DNA of 64,000 nucleotides from Deinandra increscens subsp. villosa (GCA_039602395.1 JBCNJP010000025.1:42572922-42636921), one strand, 5' to 3'; numbered from the stretch's first letter, positions 46,923 to 57,802 are shown. Notes: generated by a model not told the origin, from the letters alone. Numbers and translations: made by a program.

Positions 46923-47283
46923 TGTTAGAGCATATACCTATGCTTTGAAGTGTCTCGTGTATTGTATCTAAGTGAGAGTGTTAGTGTGTGAGTCTTAGGG
47001 GGCAGCGTACCAAGCTGGTCCGCCGTACCAATGGTACGCCCGTACCAATGGTACGTTGAATGGTACGTTAGCCAGTATGTGTTAGCTATAAATAGTTCGT
47101 ATTAGAATGAGAGGTTAACAGTTCCGTCATTTCTACACCTTTTCTGTGTGTGTTCTAGAGAGAGAAACCAGAGAGCTTTTCATTGTAATCTTGTGTGATT
47201 CAATAAGAAAACTCTTATTAAATTTCTTGTGTTCACTAGTTTGATTGATTCACGTAGTAGTAAGATCATTCTGTGTCTTTTCA
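46923..47283 (+). repeat. 3' LTR of element A
   Basis: Begins TGTTAGAGC, ends TTTTCA and is followed by the AATCT duplicate. It contains GGTACG/CGTACC palindromic words at about 47010-47070. Confidence 0.95.
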
Positions 47284-47340
47284 AATCTAATATCCGGGGC
47301 AATACCCTCGGAAATTGGAGATTTAAAACGGCTTGATTTT
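47284..47340 (+). pseudogene. CEPR1-like LRR receptor kinase fragment, right half
   Basis: Starting with the AATCT duplicate, the frame of the left half continues as LISGAIPSEIGDLKRLDF, a canonical LRR consensus. It then diverges at about 47341. This shows element A interrupted a single captured fragment. Confidence 0.8.
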
Positions 47341-47916
47341 TGCAACAGGTGGCCGGAGATGGTGAGTTGTGATCGGTGGTGGTAGAGCCCTACTCCACCT
47401 GGTTTTTGACGTTACTCTCTAATGGGGTGTTGTATTCATTTCCTGGTCCAATCGTCAGCACCAGTTCAACCTTTACCCGTCAAAACCGATGCCAAAAAGG
47501 AAGCGGTTCTGAAGTAATTTGGGTGTTTAGCCACGGTTAAAGGGTTGATTTTGAGGGAATTTAGGTGTTTAGCGATTGCAGGAAATTGTTTGCGTATAGA
47601 CGAAAACTTGATCGGAGAAGATGAGACTGACTTTGTTTTACGGTGGGAGGTTGACTAAAGTTTCTAAGGTCTACAAAGGTGGGTCCCACTTGTTTTTATT
47701 ATTTTTAATTTTCTTTTTATTTTTTAATTATTTTAAAGGGAAGGGTATAATTGTCCTTTTACATCCACTTAACAGAATTTTTTAACGGCCATCCATCCGA
47801 GGGACGAAATCCGCAACGGTTTGTCAAAAGGTTGGGACTAAATCCATAATAAATGAAAGCGAAGGAGTATATGTGAAATTCGTGCAAACCACATGGACGA
47901 AATCTATAATTTACTC
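47341..47916 (+). repeat. Right flank and right terminal inverted repeat of the Pack-MULE
   Basis: 47341-47690 is unassigned, non-coding and perhaps further captured sequence. From about 47735 to 47916 lies the right inverted repeat, with the motifs CACTTAACAGAA, GGGACTAAATCC and CAAACCACATGG as reverse counterparts of the left repeat. Confidence 0.75.
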
Positions 47917-49230
47917 AACTATTTATATAAATTGTAATGCTTTCATGTTATATGGACTATATATGTAATTTAACTCAAATAATGAATTAAAGAGTGAACA
48001 AAACTCGTTCGCCAATGACAAAGATCAATCAAATTTATGCTCACCGTCGTACAGCTAAAGGACTCTTCGTCGCTCACCGTCGTACAGTCGACGACATTTT
48101 CCGGATTTTCCGGTGACCAGAACCCTGGCTCCAACAACCTCTCGTCGTTCTATTTTGCTGCAAATCTTCTATGTTTCCCCTTCGTTAATCAACAGTTTCT
48201 TGGTTATGGAAAAAAGAAAACGTCACCGAACCGTACAACAACAATTCCATCTACCTCTATGTCCCCTTTCTCCCAACTATGTCCCATTTCTCCCAACTAT
48301 CCAGTCAACACCACCGCTTGTCGTCATCGCCAACACCATCGGTAGCGTCCACCACCCACTCTCTACCCCACCCCTAATATAAAATAAAACCTTGCCGGGA
48401 GTGGCAGATCCAAAACGTTTTGTCAGTGGGTGTCAAAGTTGGATGAGATTAGAACCGGCTGGATGAACAAATTCTATTAACAGATGAGGTCAAATAGGTA
48501 GAGTAAAAAGAATACTTGTGGTTAGGAAATAAGTAGAAAGATATTCTAGCTCTAAAAAGACGGTGAAATCAGAGTACAAAAGGATATGATTACAAACAAT
48601 TAAAATTCAAACAATTATACAATTCAAGCAAACTGTTAATACCTACGAAACTATATGTATTTTTTCAAATATTAAGTTATGTTCTTTTAGCGACGGAACT
48701 AGACATGTCTTTTTAATATTAAAAACCATTGTGTAAAAGAATATTATATACATATATATATATATATATATATTACAAATTGTAAAGTTTAATGTGAGTG
48801 TCTTTACTGTTACGTTAGGAGCCAATTACAAAATTACAATCCAATTCGATAACCAATCAAGTTTTTATAACATATTCTTTCTTTCAATCTGGTTCTACCA
48901 CGCTTTTGGCGTTACTTTTTCATTGCCTTTTAATTTGATGGTCTGGAAGAAGCATCCATCATCTCCAACACTCCACCGCCCCTCTTCTGATTTCACCATC
49001 ATCATCGTCTCTGGCACTCTGCATCCATGGCTAAAATCCTCGACAAAGAGAAAGAGTAGGAAGTGAGAAAGGCGATGGTGGCCGATTGGGGTTCGACGTC
49101 TGTCTTAGGCGACGGTGATGGTACCAATAAAAGACACGAACCTAATCATCAACGTGATTAGGGTTCTTGGCAAGGGGAAATCGTGTAGACGGGTGGGTGG
49201 GGTAGGGGGTAGGGGTCATGTATATTGAAG
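47917..49230. other. Unassigned DNA with MULE-like terminus, short duplications and microsatellite
   Basis: 47935-47976 resembles a degenerate MULE terminus. Around 48040-48090 TCACCGTCGTACAG occurs twice, and near 48262-48300 a 20-bp pyrimidine-rich unit occurs twice. Frames at 48037-48382 are low-complexity. An AT run lies at 48745-48772. I see no convincing gene. Confidence 0.4.
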
Positions 49231-50800
49231 CGTGGTTCATCATCACTCTCTCCAGAAGACCAAAACCCCCACTCTCACACGACTCCTCAATATCTCTCTA
49301 AGAAAGCACACATTTTGAATTTCCTTCTGCTACTCATCCAGGTGCGCTTCTTACGCTAATTTCTTCGTTTTAAGGTTTGTATGCTACGATTTGGCTTCTC
49401 TTATTGATCCGTCACTGTAAATTTGGGTCTTTCCTTTCAGTGTTTACGTCCGAGGAACTGTTTGGTTGTTGATATCCTACCTTTTGGTTTTTAGTTCGTA
49501 TCCTCTGATCAGAATTAGGGCTTTGATTTGGTTTTGTTTAATTGATAAAATATGGTTTGTTGATAGAGTCTCTTTGGTGGCTATCGTGTCACGGTGTGTG
49601 GCCTCCGGTTAAAGGGTCTTGATGAGTTTAGTCGTTCCGATGTTCTGTGGTGTCGACGGCAATGACTACGTTTTGTGTTTCTCTCCATTGTTGATTTTCG
49701 TGGTTAAACTTCTGGTAGAGATTTCAAGTTGCATGTTAACGGTTTGGGTTTCTTTTTTATTGTGGCTTTCACGTTTATTTAATTTTAGTTCAATTTTGTG
49801 GTTTGTGTTTAGTTGACAATTTGGGTTCTTTTAATTGTGCGTTTGTGTTTCGTTTTTAGTTTTTTTATTTGTTTTTCGATCTAAATCTTTTGCTTCTGAT
49901 TGATATTTAATCCTACGATTTTTTTTGAACTGGACATGTCAGTTTTCATCTGGTTTCTTTTAATTAATGATGTGAGTCTTCTTTTTTTTTGTGCCTTTGA
50001 GCTTGGTGATCACACGAGAGTGAAATTTGTCATGTAAAGGGGTATCAAGCAGAATTGCAAACGGCATCTAAGCTTTGAATATGTAATACATGTATTTCTT
50101 TATGTTTTTTCTAGAAAAGGGATGTGGTATTTGGTTTGTTTGTCTTTTGCAGGACACTATATCTTTTTATGGCTGATTACTGATTAGTAGTCGTGGGTAT
50201 TTTTGTAGTGTAGGTGTAGTAGAAAATCATTAGTGTGTGATACATGGAGTTTTTTTTCATGCTCTTTTTTTGTAAATGCATAGAAAATTTGGTTTGGGGT
50301 TGTACCTAAAATGTCTGTTACAAAAGGTTGTGCAGGAAGAACATTTTATCCTTGATAATATCTTATGTGTTTCAGTTTGTTATTCAGTTTTCTTTTCCAC
50401 TTGGTATACTGTTGGTTTTGTGTTGTGTTCATTCTCATTACTAATGTATATTGTTTGTTGTTACTATTGCAAGTCTTTCTTCATACTATTGTGGTTTCTT
50501 TCTTTAGAGGTGTGTTTTCTTTTGGACACTTGAAAGTAGATACTCTACACAGTTGTTACTTATGTTCTTTAAAATTCTTTTGAATGTTTTTGCTGTTTAA
50601 TTATTTTGCCCTTCGTTTAGTTTCCATGTTCTATGTTTGCATTTTTCAAGTACACTCATCTGTTAAGAAGGCCATGAAGTACCAAACCCAAACTTTTACT
50701 GTGTAACTTAACAACAACCAAAAAACAAACCAAGACATTAACATGTCGACAATTAGTTACATATTATCTATTGCATAACTAATACTACCTTTACAATGCA
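49231..50800 (+). other. T-rich, intron-like region with a possible 5' exon
   Basis: A CT/CA-rich stretch (49235-49342) ends CATCCAG followed by GTGCGC and could be an untranslated first exon and donor. Downstream, plus-strand sequence is very T-rich to about 50650, as in plant introns; hydrophobic frames here (49619, 50276) reflect T-rich codons. No coding exon is confirmed. Confidence 0.25.
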
Positions 50801-51379
50801 GTGACTGCGTGATTGGCATACTACTTGATGAAACAACAACAATGCATTTCATCATCTTCAATGATACAATGAAGTGGCACTCGACACAAGCTGCCGCGAC
50901 ATGGTTTTAAGAGACGGGTTCAGTGGCTCCAAAAGATCCGAGAACTGATTGGTGTACAAAAGAACTACACTATACAATTAAGAAGCAACATGTCTCCAGT
51001 GGTACATTACATTTCGGGCATCGAACCTGAAAGTAACCAAGAGCAGATACTGCAGCTCATGCCACTACAACAACCGCCAACACCTGCACCAAAAATCAGC
51101 CGCAAGAACCAATGTCGTGACAAGAAAAACTCACAAAAACTACCTCAAAGACAATATACAAACATCTAACTTACCACAATGAAAACACTGTAGATGAAAA
51201 CTAAACCTCCTCGAAAAGAAGCAAGGAGAAAAAGGAATGAAACCGCTCCTACCAAGTACCTGCACATAAAATAAGGCACAAAATTGTGATGCAAAAGCCA
51301 TCTTTTGGTTATCAAAGGCACTGAAAAATCAACCAACACAAACACAAGATGCAGGAACAAGTGGTAAAAATGAGGACAC
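50801..51379 (-). pseudogene. Possible exon remnants of an unidentified minus-strand gene
   Basis: On the minus strand, one block (about 51258-51172) lies between TATGTGCAG and GTAAGT and codes a hydrophobic segment, VGAVSFLFLLASFRGG. A second block (about 51088-51030) lies after GGTGCAG and ends CTTTCAG/GTTC. A third (about 50970-50865) ends in a stop with SDLLEPLNPSLKTMSRQL in its open frame. The phases do not join cleanly, so these are exon-like pieces only. I do not recognise the product. Confidence 0.25.
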
Positions 51380-52009
51380 TGTTGGAACTAAAATTTGTGT
51401 GACTGACGCCATCAAATCTGTTTACCGAAGCATTCGACTGAAGAATCCATCGTGAATTGATTCAGAGACTGGGTTGTGATGCTCAAGGCTTGCAGATTGG
51501 ACTGAAGACCGTTTTCTAGAAAAGTCAACCGTTCGGGTCAACGGTCAACGTACAAGTCAACAGAAGATCGGTTCGAGCGAGTCAAGCTTTAGATTAATTC
51601 AATCAACTTTGATTTAATTAATATTTATTTTATTCGAGTTTAATTGGATTTTGTTCAATTTATTATGTTTTTCACTTGTTAGTCACCCTCGCTATATATA
51701 TAGTGAGGGTGCCCCATTCACAAAGATGAGAAATGCTCCCAAGTTGGATGATGCATTCTATAGAGTGATGTGAGCTTCCAATCTAGAGAGAGAAGAGAGA
51801 GTCATGGATTTCTAGAGAGAGATTGAGTGTTGTCATGATTTCTTGTTCTTGTAATCATTCGGATCAATGAAATCATTTGACTAGTTTATCATCTTTCTTA
51901 TGTTATTGATTTCCTAGATTCATCTCCATCATCATCGTCTCGGGTTTTCGAATCCGACCCTTGTTCTTGCTCACGATTGGGATTCTTGATGTGAAAATCG
52001 GTCCTTACA
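51380..52009 (+). repeat. 5' LTR of element F
   Basis: Contains a 28-bp near-palindrome (51684-51711) with CACCCTCGC and GTGAGGGTG arms enclosing TATATATATA, about 70% of the way into the distance expected for the transcription start. An AGAGAGA tract follows. Confidence 0.93.
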
Positions 52010-52011
52010 AA

Positions 52012-52023
52012 TGGTACCAGAGC
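52012..52023 (+). other. Primer binding site of element F
   Basis: TGGTACCAGAGC, one base different from the initiator-Met site TGGTATCAGAGC found in A, B and C. Confidence 0.8.
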
Positions 52024-54591
52024 GAGGTAACCGGTTAGATTTCGTCTCACGATGAATCTGGTCACTCGAATCTAAATTTTGAGCTTGAATGGAGTGAAGA
52101 TAAGAAAACCCATTTTGGAGACTATTTCTTCTATTTCTCTTCATTTTGGATGATTCTGGATGGATTCTGATGATATGGATCCTTGATTCGTGTTATGGAG
52201 TTCATTTTGATGTTATTTCATCTTTTACATGTTCAAATCTGGTGAGAAATTGAAGATCAGAAGCTGATTTTTCGTAACTATGAAGTTTTTCCCGTTTTGT
52301 GGGGTTTTTGAAGATTTTCGGGCTTAATTCTTGGTTTTCTGGGTTATTCTTCATGGATTTTGGATGAAACGAGATATGGTTCTTAGTGGAAATCACGTTC
52401 CGGATCCATTGGAAGCATTTGTTTTGTCTAAATCTCAAAAGTTTGGGCATATCTGGAAAAAACACACTAGTGTGTGTTTCGCGATGTTCTTCATGTTCTT
52501 GAAGATTTACAGATTTTGGGGGCTGATTCAATTGGTTTTTGTAGCTGCTTTGGATGTGTGAGTGGCCATAACATGTTCTACAACAAATTTGTGTCAAGAA
52601 TTGTTCGTTTCCTTTCATTTTCGGGAGTGTTTCAAGGATCGAAGTCTATGTGTTCTTCTGTTCATTTTTCCAGATTTGTTTAACTATTTGAAGATTTGAA
52701 GATGTTCTTAGCGAACTTGATGTCGTTAGCTAACTTCTACTGCTCTTAGCGAACTTAAATCTGGTCTTAGCGAACTTCAATCGTTCTTAGCGAACTTGTT
52801 GAGTTTTAGCGGACTTGAGGTTTGCTTTAGCGGACTTGAGCCCTTAGCGGACTTCAGAACTGTCTTAGCGAACTTTTGGTGGCTTTAGCAGACTTCTTTT
52901 GCTCGCGATCTTGGCAACTGGGTTTTCGTTCGAGGCTATGTCCAAGTTTGTAGAGGATGATCATACGAGTTCGTGGGTATAAAAATCATGAAATGTCGTT
53001 GAGTATTGACAGAGATACGGGCTATACACGGTTTTCCGTTGAGATACGTTTTTCTAGTGAGTTGTTCCGACCAAGTTAGGGTTTTCGCAAGTTAGGGAGA
53101 CGATGATGACGTGGCAATTAATTACTGGTTGCATGCGAATGTATGAATTGCAGTCCTCTCTCTCCTCGTTGTCGGTTATTAGACAAACCCTAAACTGTTA
53201 TCGAATTTCTATTAGAGAAGAGAAGTCTCGTGGGCCCTATTTGAAAGAGAACCGTTGACAGCTGTGAATGTTGTCGCTCTCCTATTGGCTAGAGATGGCG
53301 CGAGGGCCCTGCTTGTCTCAAAGAGAGCCGTTGAAAGGTCATGCGCTGATTGGTTGGCTACCCTTCACCCGGATTACTATTTCTAAGCCGCTGGATCATC
53401 ATTTAATTATATCCGTTGGATCTATCTTCTGCTCATTCCTGATTGGCTACCCGCCATTTACAAGGATCGTGGATCAGGACCATCATATCACTTTCACCCA
53501 TCCGTTAGATGTGGTTTAACTCTTTAATCTGATTGGTAGAATTTAAGGCACAAGGATTGTGCTTTCTATTGGGGAATTTAATGACTAATTTAATTTTTCA
53601 GCATTATTTCGTTAATTGCGGGGTTTTTCTTGTCGGTTTTTTTGAACAAGATTAACGAGATAATGCCGCGATGGAATTTTAGAAAATTTTTATTAGTCAT
53701 GGATTTATTCCATTTTATTGGGTTCTCGTTTACTGGCGTCACGCGCACGTTAGCTATCGACCACTGACGGGTTAGCTTTATTATCCGGTTAATTATGTAG
53801 CTTTTTTCGTTACGTCTCACGGGTTTTTTTAGCTGATGTCAGCTATCCGGATTAACTGGAATCTCAGTTAATTATTGGAATTTACCCGATTAAATTTCTC
53901 GAGAAGCCGTTACTTGTCAAAAATTGACGGAATTTTTCAGATCGCGCCGTATTCACCAGTATTTCTCAGAGATCTTCACGGAATATTTTTCCGGGCTCGT
54001 TTTTCTTTGCCCAAAATTAACGGTTATGATTATTTTCGCTCGGGATCTCAAATTTTCACAGATTTCACACTTATCTTTATTTTTGCATCCAACCTCAGTC
54101 ACACAGATTATTCACAACTGTCAGCATCCGGCTTCCGGTTTTTTGCAAGATTGTCTGATTTCAAGATTGTTTATCTGGTTTCTCTAGGAAACCGATTGCG
54201 ACGGTTTGACTCTCCGCATCTAATTTTACGCTTATGACTGGATGTTTTTGGAAAGATTTAGAGAAATAGGAGGAATTATTATGGAACTGGATTATCGGGT
54301 CGATTATCCATAGTTAGAGCATGTTTCGATGATTGACTGGTTTATCTGATTCAGTTTATTGCGGTTGTGACTCTGATGTTCAGCATTTTCTTAGTATTGT
54401 ACCCGACTGTGTGAACCGAGTGAGCGGAACACTTGGATCTCGACTGGAGAAACGAGAACAGAAGAAGCTTATTCAGAGGGGGGATATCTATAACATATTG
54501 TCTCCGGTTTATCAGTTTCTCATTGAAGATGTACGGCAGAGCGATTCTTTAGCAGTTGAACAGATTTTAAAGCATCAGTCAAGGGGGAATA
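52024..54591 (+). other. Interior of element F, without recognisable coding
   Basis: Small frames (52331, 53268, 53875, 54333) show no Gag or pol motif. From 52707 to 52893 the word TTAGCGAACTT or a close variant (TTAGCGGACTT, TTAGCTAACTT, TTAGCAGACTT) occurs ten times. At 53250-53550 GATTGG and CCGTTG words recur. A polypurine tract (54580-54591) ends the region. Confidence 0.7.
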
Positions 54592-55220
54592 TGTTGGAAC
54601 TAAAATTTGTGTGACTGACGCCATCAAATCTGTTTACCGAAGCATTTAATTGAAGAATCCACCGTGAATTGATTCAGAGACTGGGTTGTGATGCTCAAGG
54701 CTTGCAGATTGGACTGAAGACCGTTTTCTAGAAAAGTCAACCGTCCGGGTCAACGGTCAACGTAAAAGTCAACAGAAGATCGGTTCGAGCGAGTCAAGCT
54801 TCAGATTAATTAAATCAACTTTGATTTAATTAATATTTATTTTATTCGAGTTTAATTGTATTTTGTTCAATTTATTATATTTTTTCACTTGTTAGTCACC
54901 CTCGCTATATATATAGTGAGGGTGCCCTATTCACAAAAGATGAGAAATGCTCCCAAGTTGGATGATACATTCTCTAGAGTGATGTGAGCTTTCATTCTAG
55001 AGAGAGAGAGAGTCATGGATTTCTAGAGAGAGATTGAGTGTTGTCATGATTTCTTGTTCTTGTAATCATTCGGTTCAATGAAATCATTCGACTAGCTCAT
55101 CATTTTTCTTGTGTTATTGATTTCCTAGATTTATCTCCATTATCATCGTCTCGGGTTTTTGAATCCGACCCTTATTCTTGCTCACGATCGGGATTCTTGA
55201 TGTGAAAATCGGTCCTTACA
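54592..55220 (+). repeat. 3' LTR of element F
   Basis: Begins TGTTGGAAC directly after the polypurine tract. The palindromic TATA region is repeated at 54897-54924 with both arms intact. Confidence 0.93.
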
Positions 55221-55990
55221 AAAATATAGGCTGATTTTTCACCCTTACCCATAGCTTCATAGTGTGTCCTTGTGTCTTGATTTTTCACCTTCAAATAATG
55301 AAAATAAGTGAAGCAAATGTTAACAAAATATAGATAACATAAATATAGAATCATCTATCGATTTGAAAGACAAATTTGTAAAAACAAAAAAAATCGGCTC
55401 AGAACGTAATCATCATTGCCTAAGCAGATTTCTTCGCAACCATGATCAGCTTTAAAATAGCTCAGACCCTAGAGTCATCACTGCCCCCAAATAACAGCAT
55501 AGCTAACCCTCTTGCGATTTCAAAGACGAAAAATAATTACGGCTCAGAACATAATCATCGCCTAATCAGATTTTTCACAACCATGATTAAAATTAAAATA
55601 ACTCAAATCGAAGGGTCATCAGTTGCACAAATAACACCATAGTATCATTGCGTAAGCAGATTTCATAGCAACCATAAACATGATTAAAATAGCTTAACAC
55701 CATACAGAAAAGGAACATTAAACTGGAAACCAAACCAACAACATCACCGATAAAAACCGTCCATCTCAGATCCGTGAATGTAGCCGGCAAGATACGTACC
55801 CGACCATCGTAAACGGAGGCAACATCAGTTTATGGACAGAGAATGGTAACCATGGCAAGAGTAAAATAAGAGAGAGACAAAGACATCTGTAATAATAAAG
55901 TAACAAATAAGAAGCCTCTAACTTGAAAAGCCCTCACCGCCCTTCGCATCATGTAATAGTTTAAAGTTTTCTTTAGAATATTTCGGTCTC
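55221..55990. repeat. Degenerate tandem repeats (about 110-145-bp units)
   Basis: Three diverged units built around GCTCAGAAC-TAATCATC, GCAGATTTC and CAACCATGAT lie at about 55395, 55540 and 55645. No gene is seen. The segment AACAAATAAGAAGCCTCTA at about 55903 recurs at 57579. Confidence 0.55.
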
Positions 55991-56920
55991 ATAGAAATGA
56001 TGTTCTCGAAAAAAATCATTACTCAAGGGTCACGTTACATAATTCTAGAACGAAAAAGAATAATAAATGGTACCTGCATTTTAGAAGATGACAATAGTAA
56101 CCTGCAATTAAACCAAAGAGAAATACACATAAAACTGATAATGGCATCCTTAATAAAATTAAGAAATAAGAAAGAACTAAAAAGACGATATGAGAACTCT
56201 ATTTCTAGGACCATTAGGGTACATGAACGCTAAATACACTAAAGATGATAGGCATGTTCAAGAATAACGACTAATGGTAATTTGCATATCGAAAAATCAC
56301 ATATCACATATGCCCTTCTTAATCTCCAATCGAACACTGGAAAAGGGTAAGTAAAATAGCCCATTGAAGAGTTATTTTTCTACATCTCATGAGTTCGAAT
56401 GATCCCTTAAATGTAAATCTAATTTCAACTCAATTCATAAGCCACACCCTTAACCACCCACATATGTTACTAACTCAATCCACAATGTTTGTATGATATT
56501 TCTTAAATACAGAACCCAACCCAACTTCAGCCCAACTCAATTTCAAACAAAAAATAAATTTTGATAAATAAGAAAGCCAGTAAATAAATAAATAAACTCA
56601 TGAAATCGCCTAAAAACTAAACACAATAAATCAATTCATACATGCGTTTTCAGATTACATATATGAGATATCTAAGCCCTAGAAATTAAGAGCACAAAGA
56701 GAAGTAATCTTTGTAAGAATAAGAAATATGAGAAATTATAACTTACAAAATGACAGATGAGATACCTGAAAAAGAAATAAATGACCATGAAATTAGGTTT
56801 AATCGATCCAAATGAAACCAAAAAAATCAGACAATGCACCTGATAATAGACAAATAGACAAAGATGAGATATCTAAGCCCTAAAAAATAAGAGCAAAGTT
56901 TAATTAATCTGAATGAAACC
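55991..56920. other. AT-rich unassigned DNA
   Basis: Short frames only. On the minus strand a few exon-like blocks lie between ...CAG and GTAAGT (for example about 56750-56768), but none carries a recognisable domain. Confidence 0.3.
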
Positions 56921-57104
56921 AAAAAATTAGACATCACATTAAATAATACACAGAGAAATCTAAGTCCTAGAAATTTAGAGCAAAAAAATCAGACATCACA
57001 TTAAATAATACACAGAGAAATCTAAGTCCTAGAAATTTAGAGCAAAAAATCAGACATCACATTAAATAATACACAGAGAAATCTAAGTCCTGGAAATTTA
57101 GAGC
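56921..57104. repeat. Minisatellite, 61-62-bp unit, about three copies
   Basis: Units start with AGACATCACATT at 56929, 56991 and 57052, the last being truncated. They are nearly identical, so the array is young. Confidence 0.93.
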
Positions 57105-57660
57105 ATATGGAAAAGTAATCTTCGTAAGAAATATGAAGAATTATAACTTACGAAAACGATAGAAGAAGCAAACGGATAAGATATCTGAGAAAGAAATTGA
57201 AATATCCATCTATACACATGATGCATCAACGCAAATATGAACAGTGCTTCACCCTGTACACGTAGAAACCAATCCGACGACGGCATACCGGAGCGCAAGC
57301 CCATATAAGAAGGATGCCTCACACTGGCAGCACCAAGCGGGCGCCTGCAAAATAAAAATCCTACATCGGAAAATGGAGTCATCCGAGACGGAGACAACCA
57401 CCAAGCCGGAGACTTCATCGGCTTCAAATCAGAGAAGGAAAATGGAGCCCTAGATCGGAATTGAGGTCATCTGAAAAGGAGACGGAGATAATTAGAGTGA
57501 GAGCGAAGATAATAAAAGAAAGATATCCATCAGCGTGATCAGCACCCTGTACACGTTTCTTGCACTGCATAAATTAACAAATAAGAAGCCTCTAGCATGA
57601 TAACTCCCGCCGCCCTTCACGTCCAAATCACAAAAAGTTGAACAGTAGTTCTATCGTGTA
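57105..57660 (-). other. GC-richer block, possible 5' end of a minus-strand gene
   Basis: A minus-strand frame of 109 codons (57427-57098) begins MKSPAWWLSPSRMTPF and contains an internal TTTTGCAG that could be an acceptor. TACACGT-containing CACCCTGTACACG occurs twice (57250, 57545). I do not recognise the protein and it may not be real. Confidence 0.25.
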
Positions 57661-57802
57661 CACGTAGGATCCTGAAATAATATATATTTAATATGTGATT
57701 TTATTTATTACGTTTTATTTTTTCTTCTTCTTTAATTTTTATAAAGTTTGTATATTGTTTAATTTTTTAAATTTATGCAATATGTAGTTTATTTCTTTCG
57801 GG
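57661..57802. other. AT-rich spacer
   Basis: T-rich sequence; nothing recognisable. Confidence 0.5.

Larger units (their letters stand above)
8148..47283 (+). mobile_element. Element A: gag-only copia-type LTR retrotransposon (TR-GAG-like), split by B and C
   Basis: LTRs at 8148-8508 and 46923-47283 are both 361 bp. The 5-bp target duplication AATCT is at 8143-8147 and 47284-47288. There is an initiator-Met-tRNA primer site and a polypurine tract next to the 3' LTR. With B and C removed the element is about 6.4 kb. It encodes a Gag with a UBN2-type domain, a zinc knuckle, a long coiled coil and a second knuckle, but no protease, integrase, reverse transcriptase or RNase H. It would have needed enzymes from a relative. 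The LTRs differ at about 25 of 361 positions by eye, so the insertion is not recent. Confidence 0.92.
7461..47916. mobile_element. Pack-MULE carrying an LRR receptor-kinase fragment, expanded by nested insertions
   Basis: The outer termini read GACTAAATTACAG (7461) and, on the opposite strand, GAGTAAATTATAG (from 47916). They continue as long imperfect inverted repeats of roughly 200 bp. A perfect 9-bp target duplication, AACTATTTA, sits at 7452-7460 and 47917-47925, as expected of Mutator-like elements. Between the termini, once the 39-kb retrotransposon nest (8148-47283) is set aside, about 1.3 kb remains. It includes a fragment of an LRR receptor kinase and no transposase. Long inverted termini, 9-bp duplication and captured gene sequence together define a Pack-MULE. 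Confidence 0.85.
51380..55220 (+). mobile_element. Element F: non-coding LTR retrotransposon (LARD-like)
   Basis: LTRs at 51380-52009 and 54592-55220 (630 and 629 bp) start TGTTGGAAC and end CCTTACA. A primer site TGGTACCAGAGC and polypurine tract AAGGGGGAAT are present. The 2.6-kb interior has no recognisable gag or pol, so it needed helper proteins. Flanks GACAC and AAAAT do not match, so there is no target duplication and the element may have recombined. Roughly 4% LTR divergence by eye. Confidence 0.9.

Noticed and set aside
7292..47985. A second, outer MULE pair (termini near 7301 and 47976) surrounding the Pack-MULE
   Set aside because: The termini are similar, but the flanking nonamers (tctttttac and aaataatga) do not match, so a single outer element is not supported.
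48037..48382. Two overlapping plus-strand frames, Ser/Thr/Pro-rich
   Set aside because: Composition reflects CT-rich duplicated words; there is no conserved motif or splice context.
49619..50583. Hydrophobic plus-strand frames suggesting membrane proteins
   Set aside because: The region is T-rich, and T-rich codons give Phe, Leu, Val and Cys. It looks like intron or intergenic DNA.
56921..57104. CRISPR-like repeat-spacer pattern
   Set aside because: The 61-62-bp units are contiguous with no variable spacers, in a plant nuclear context; it is a minisatellite.
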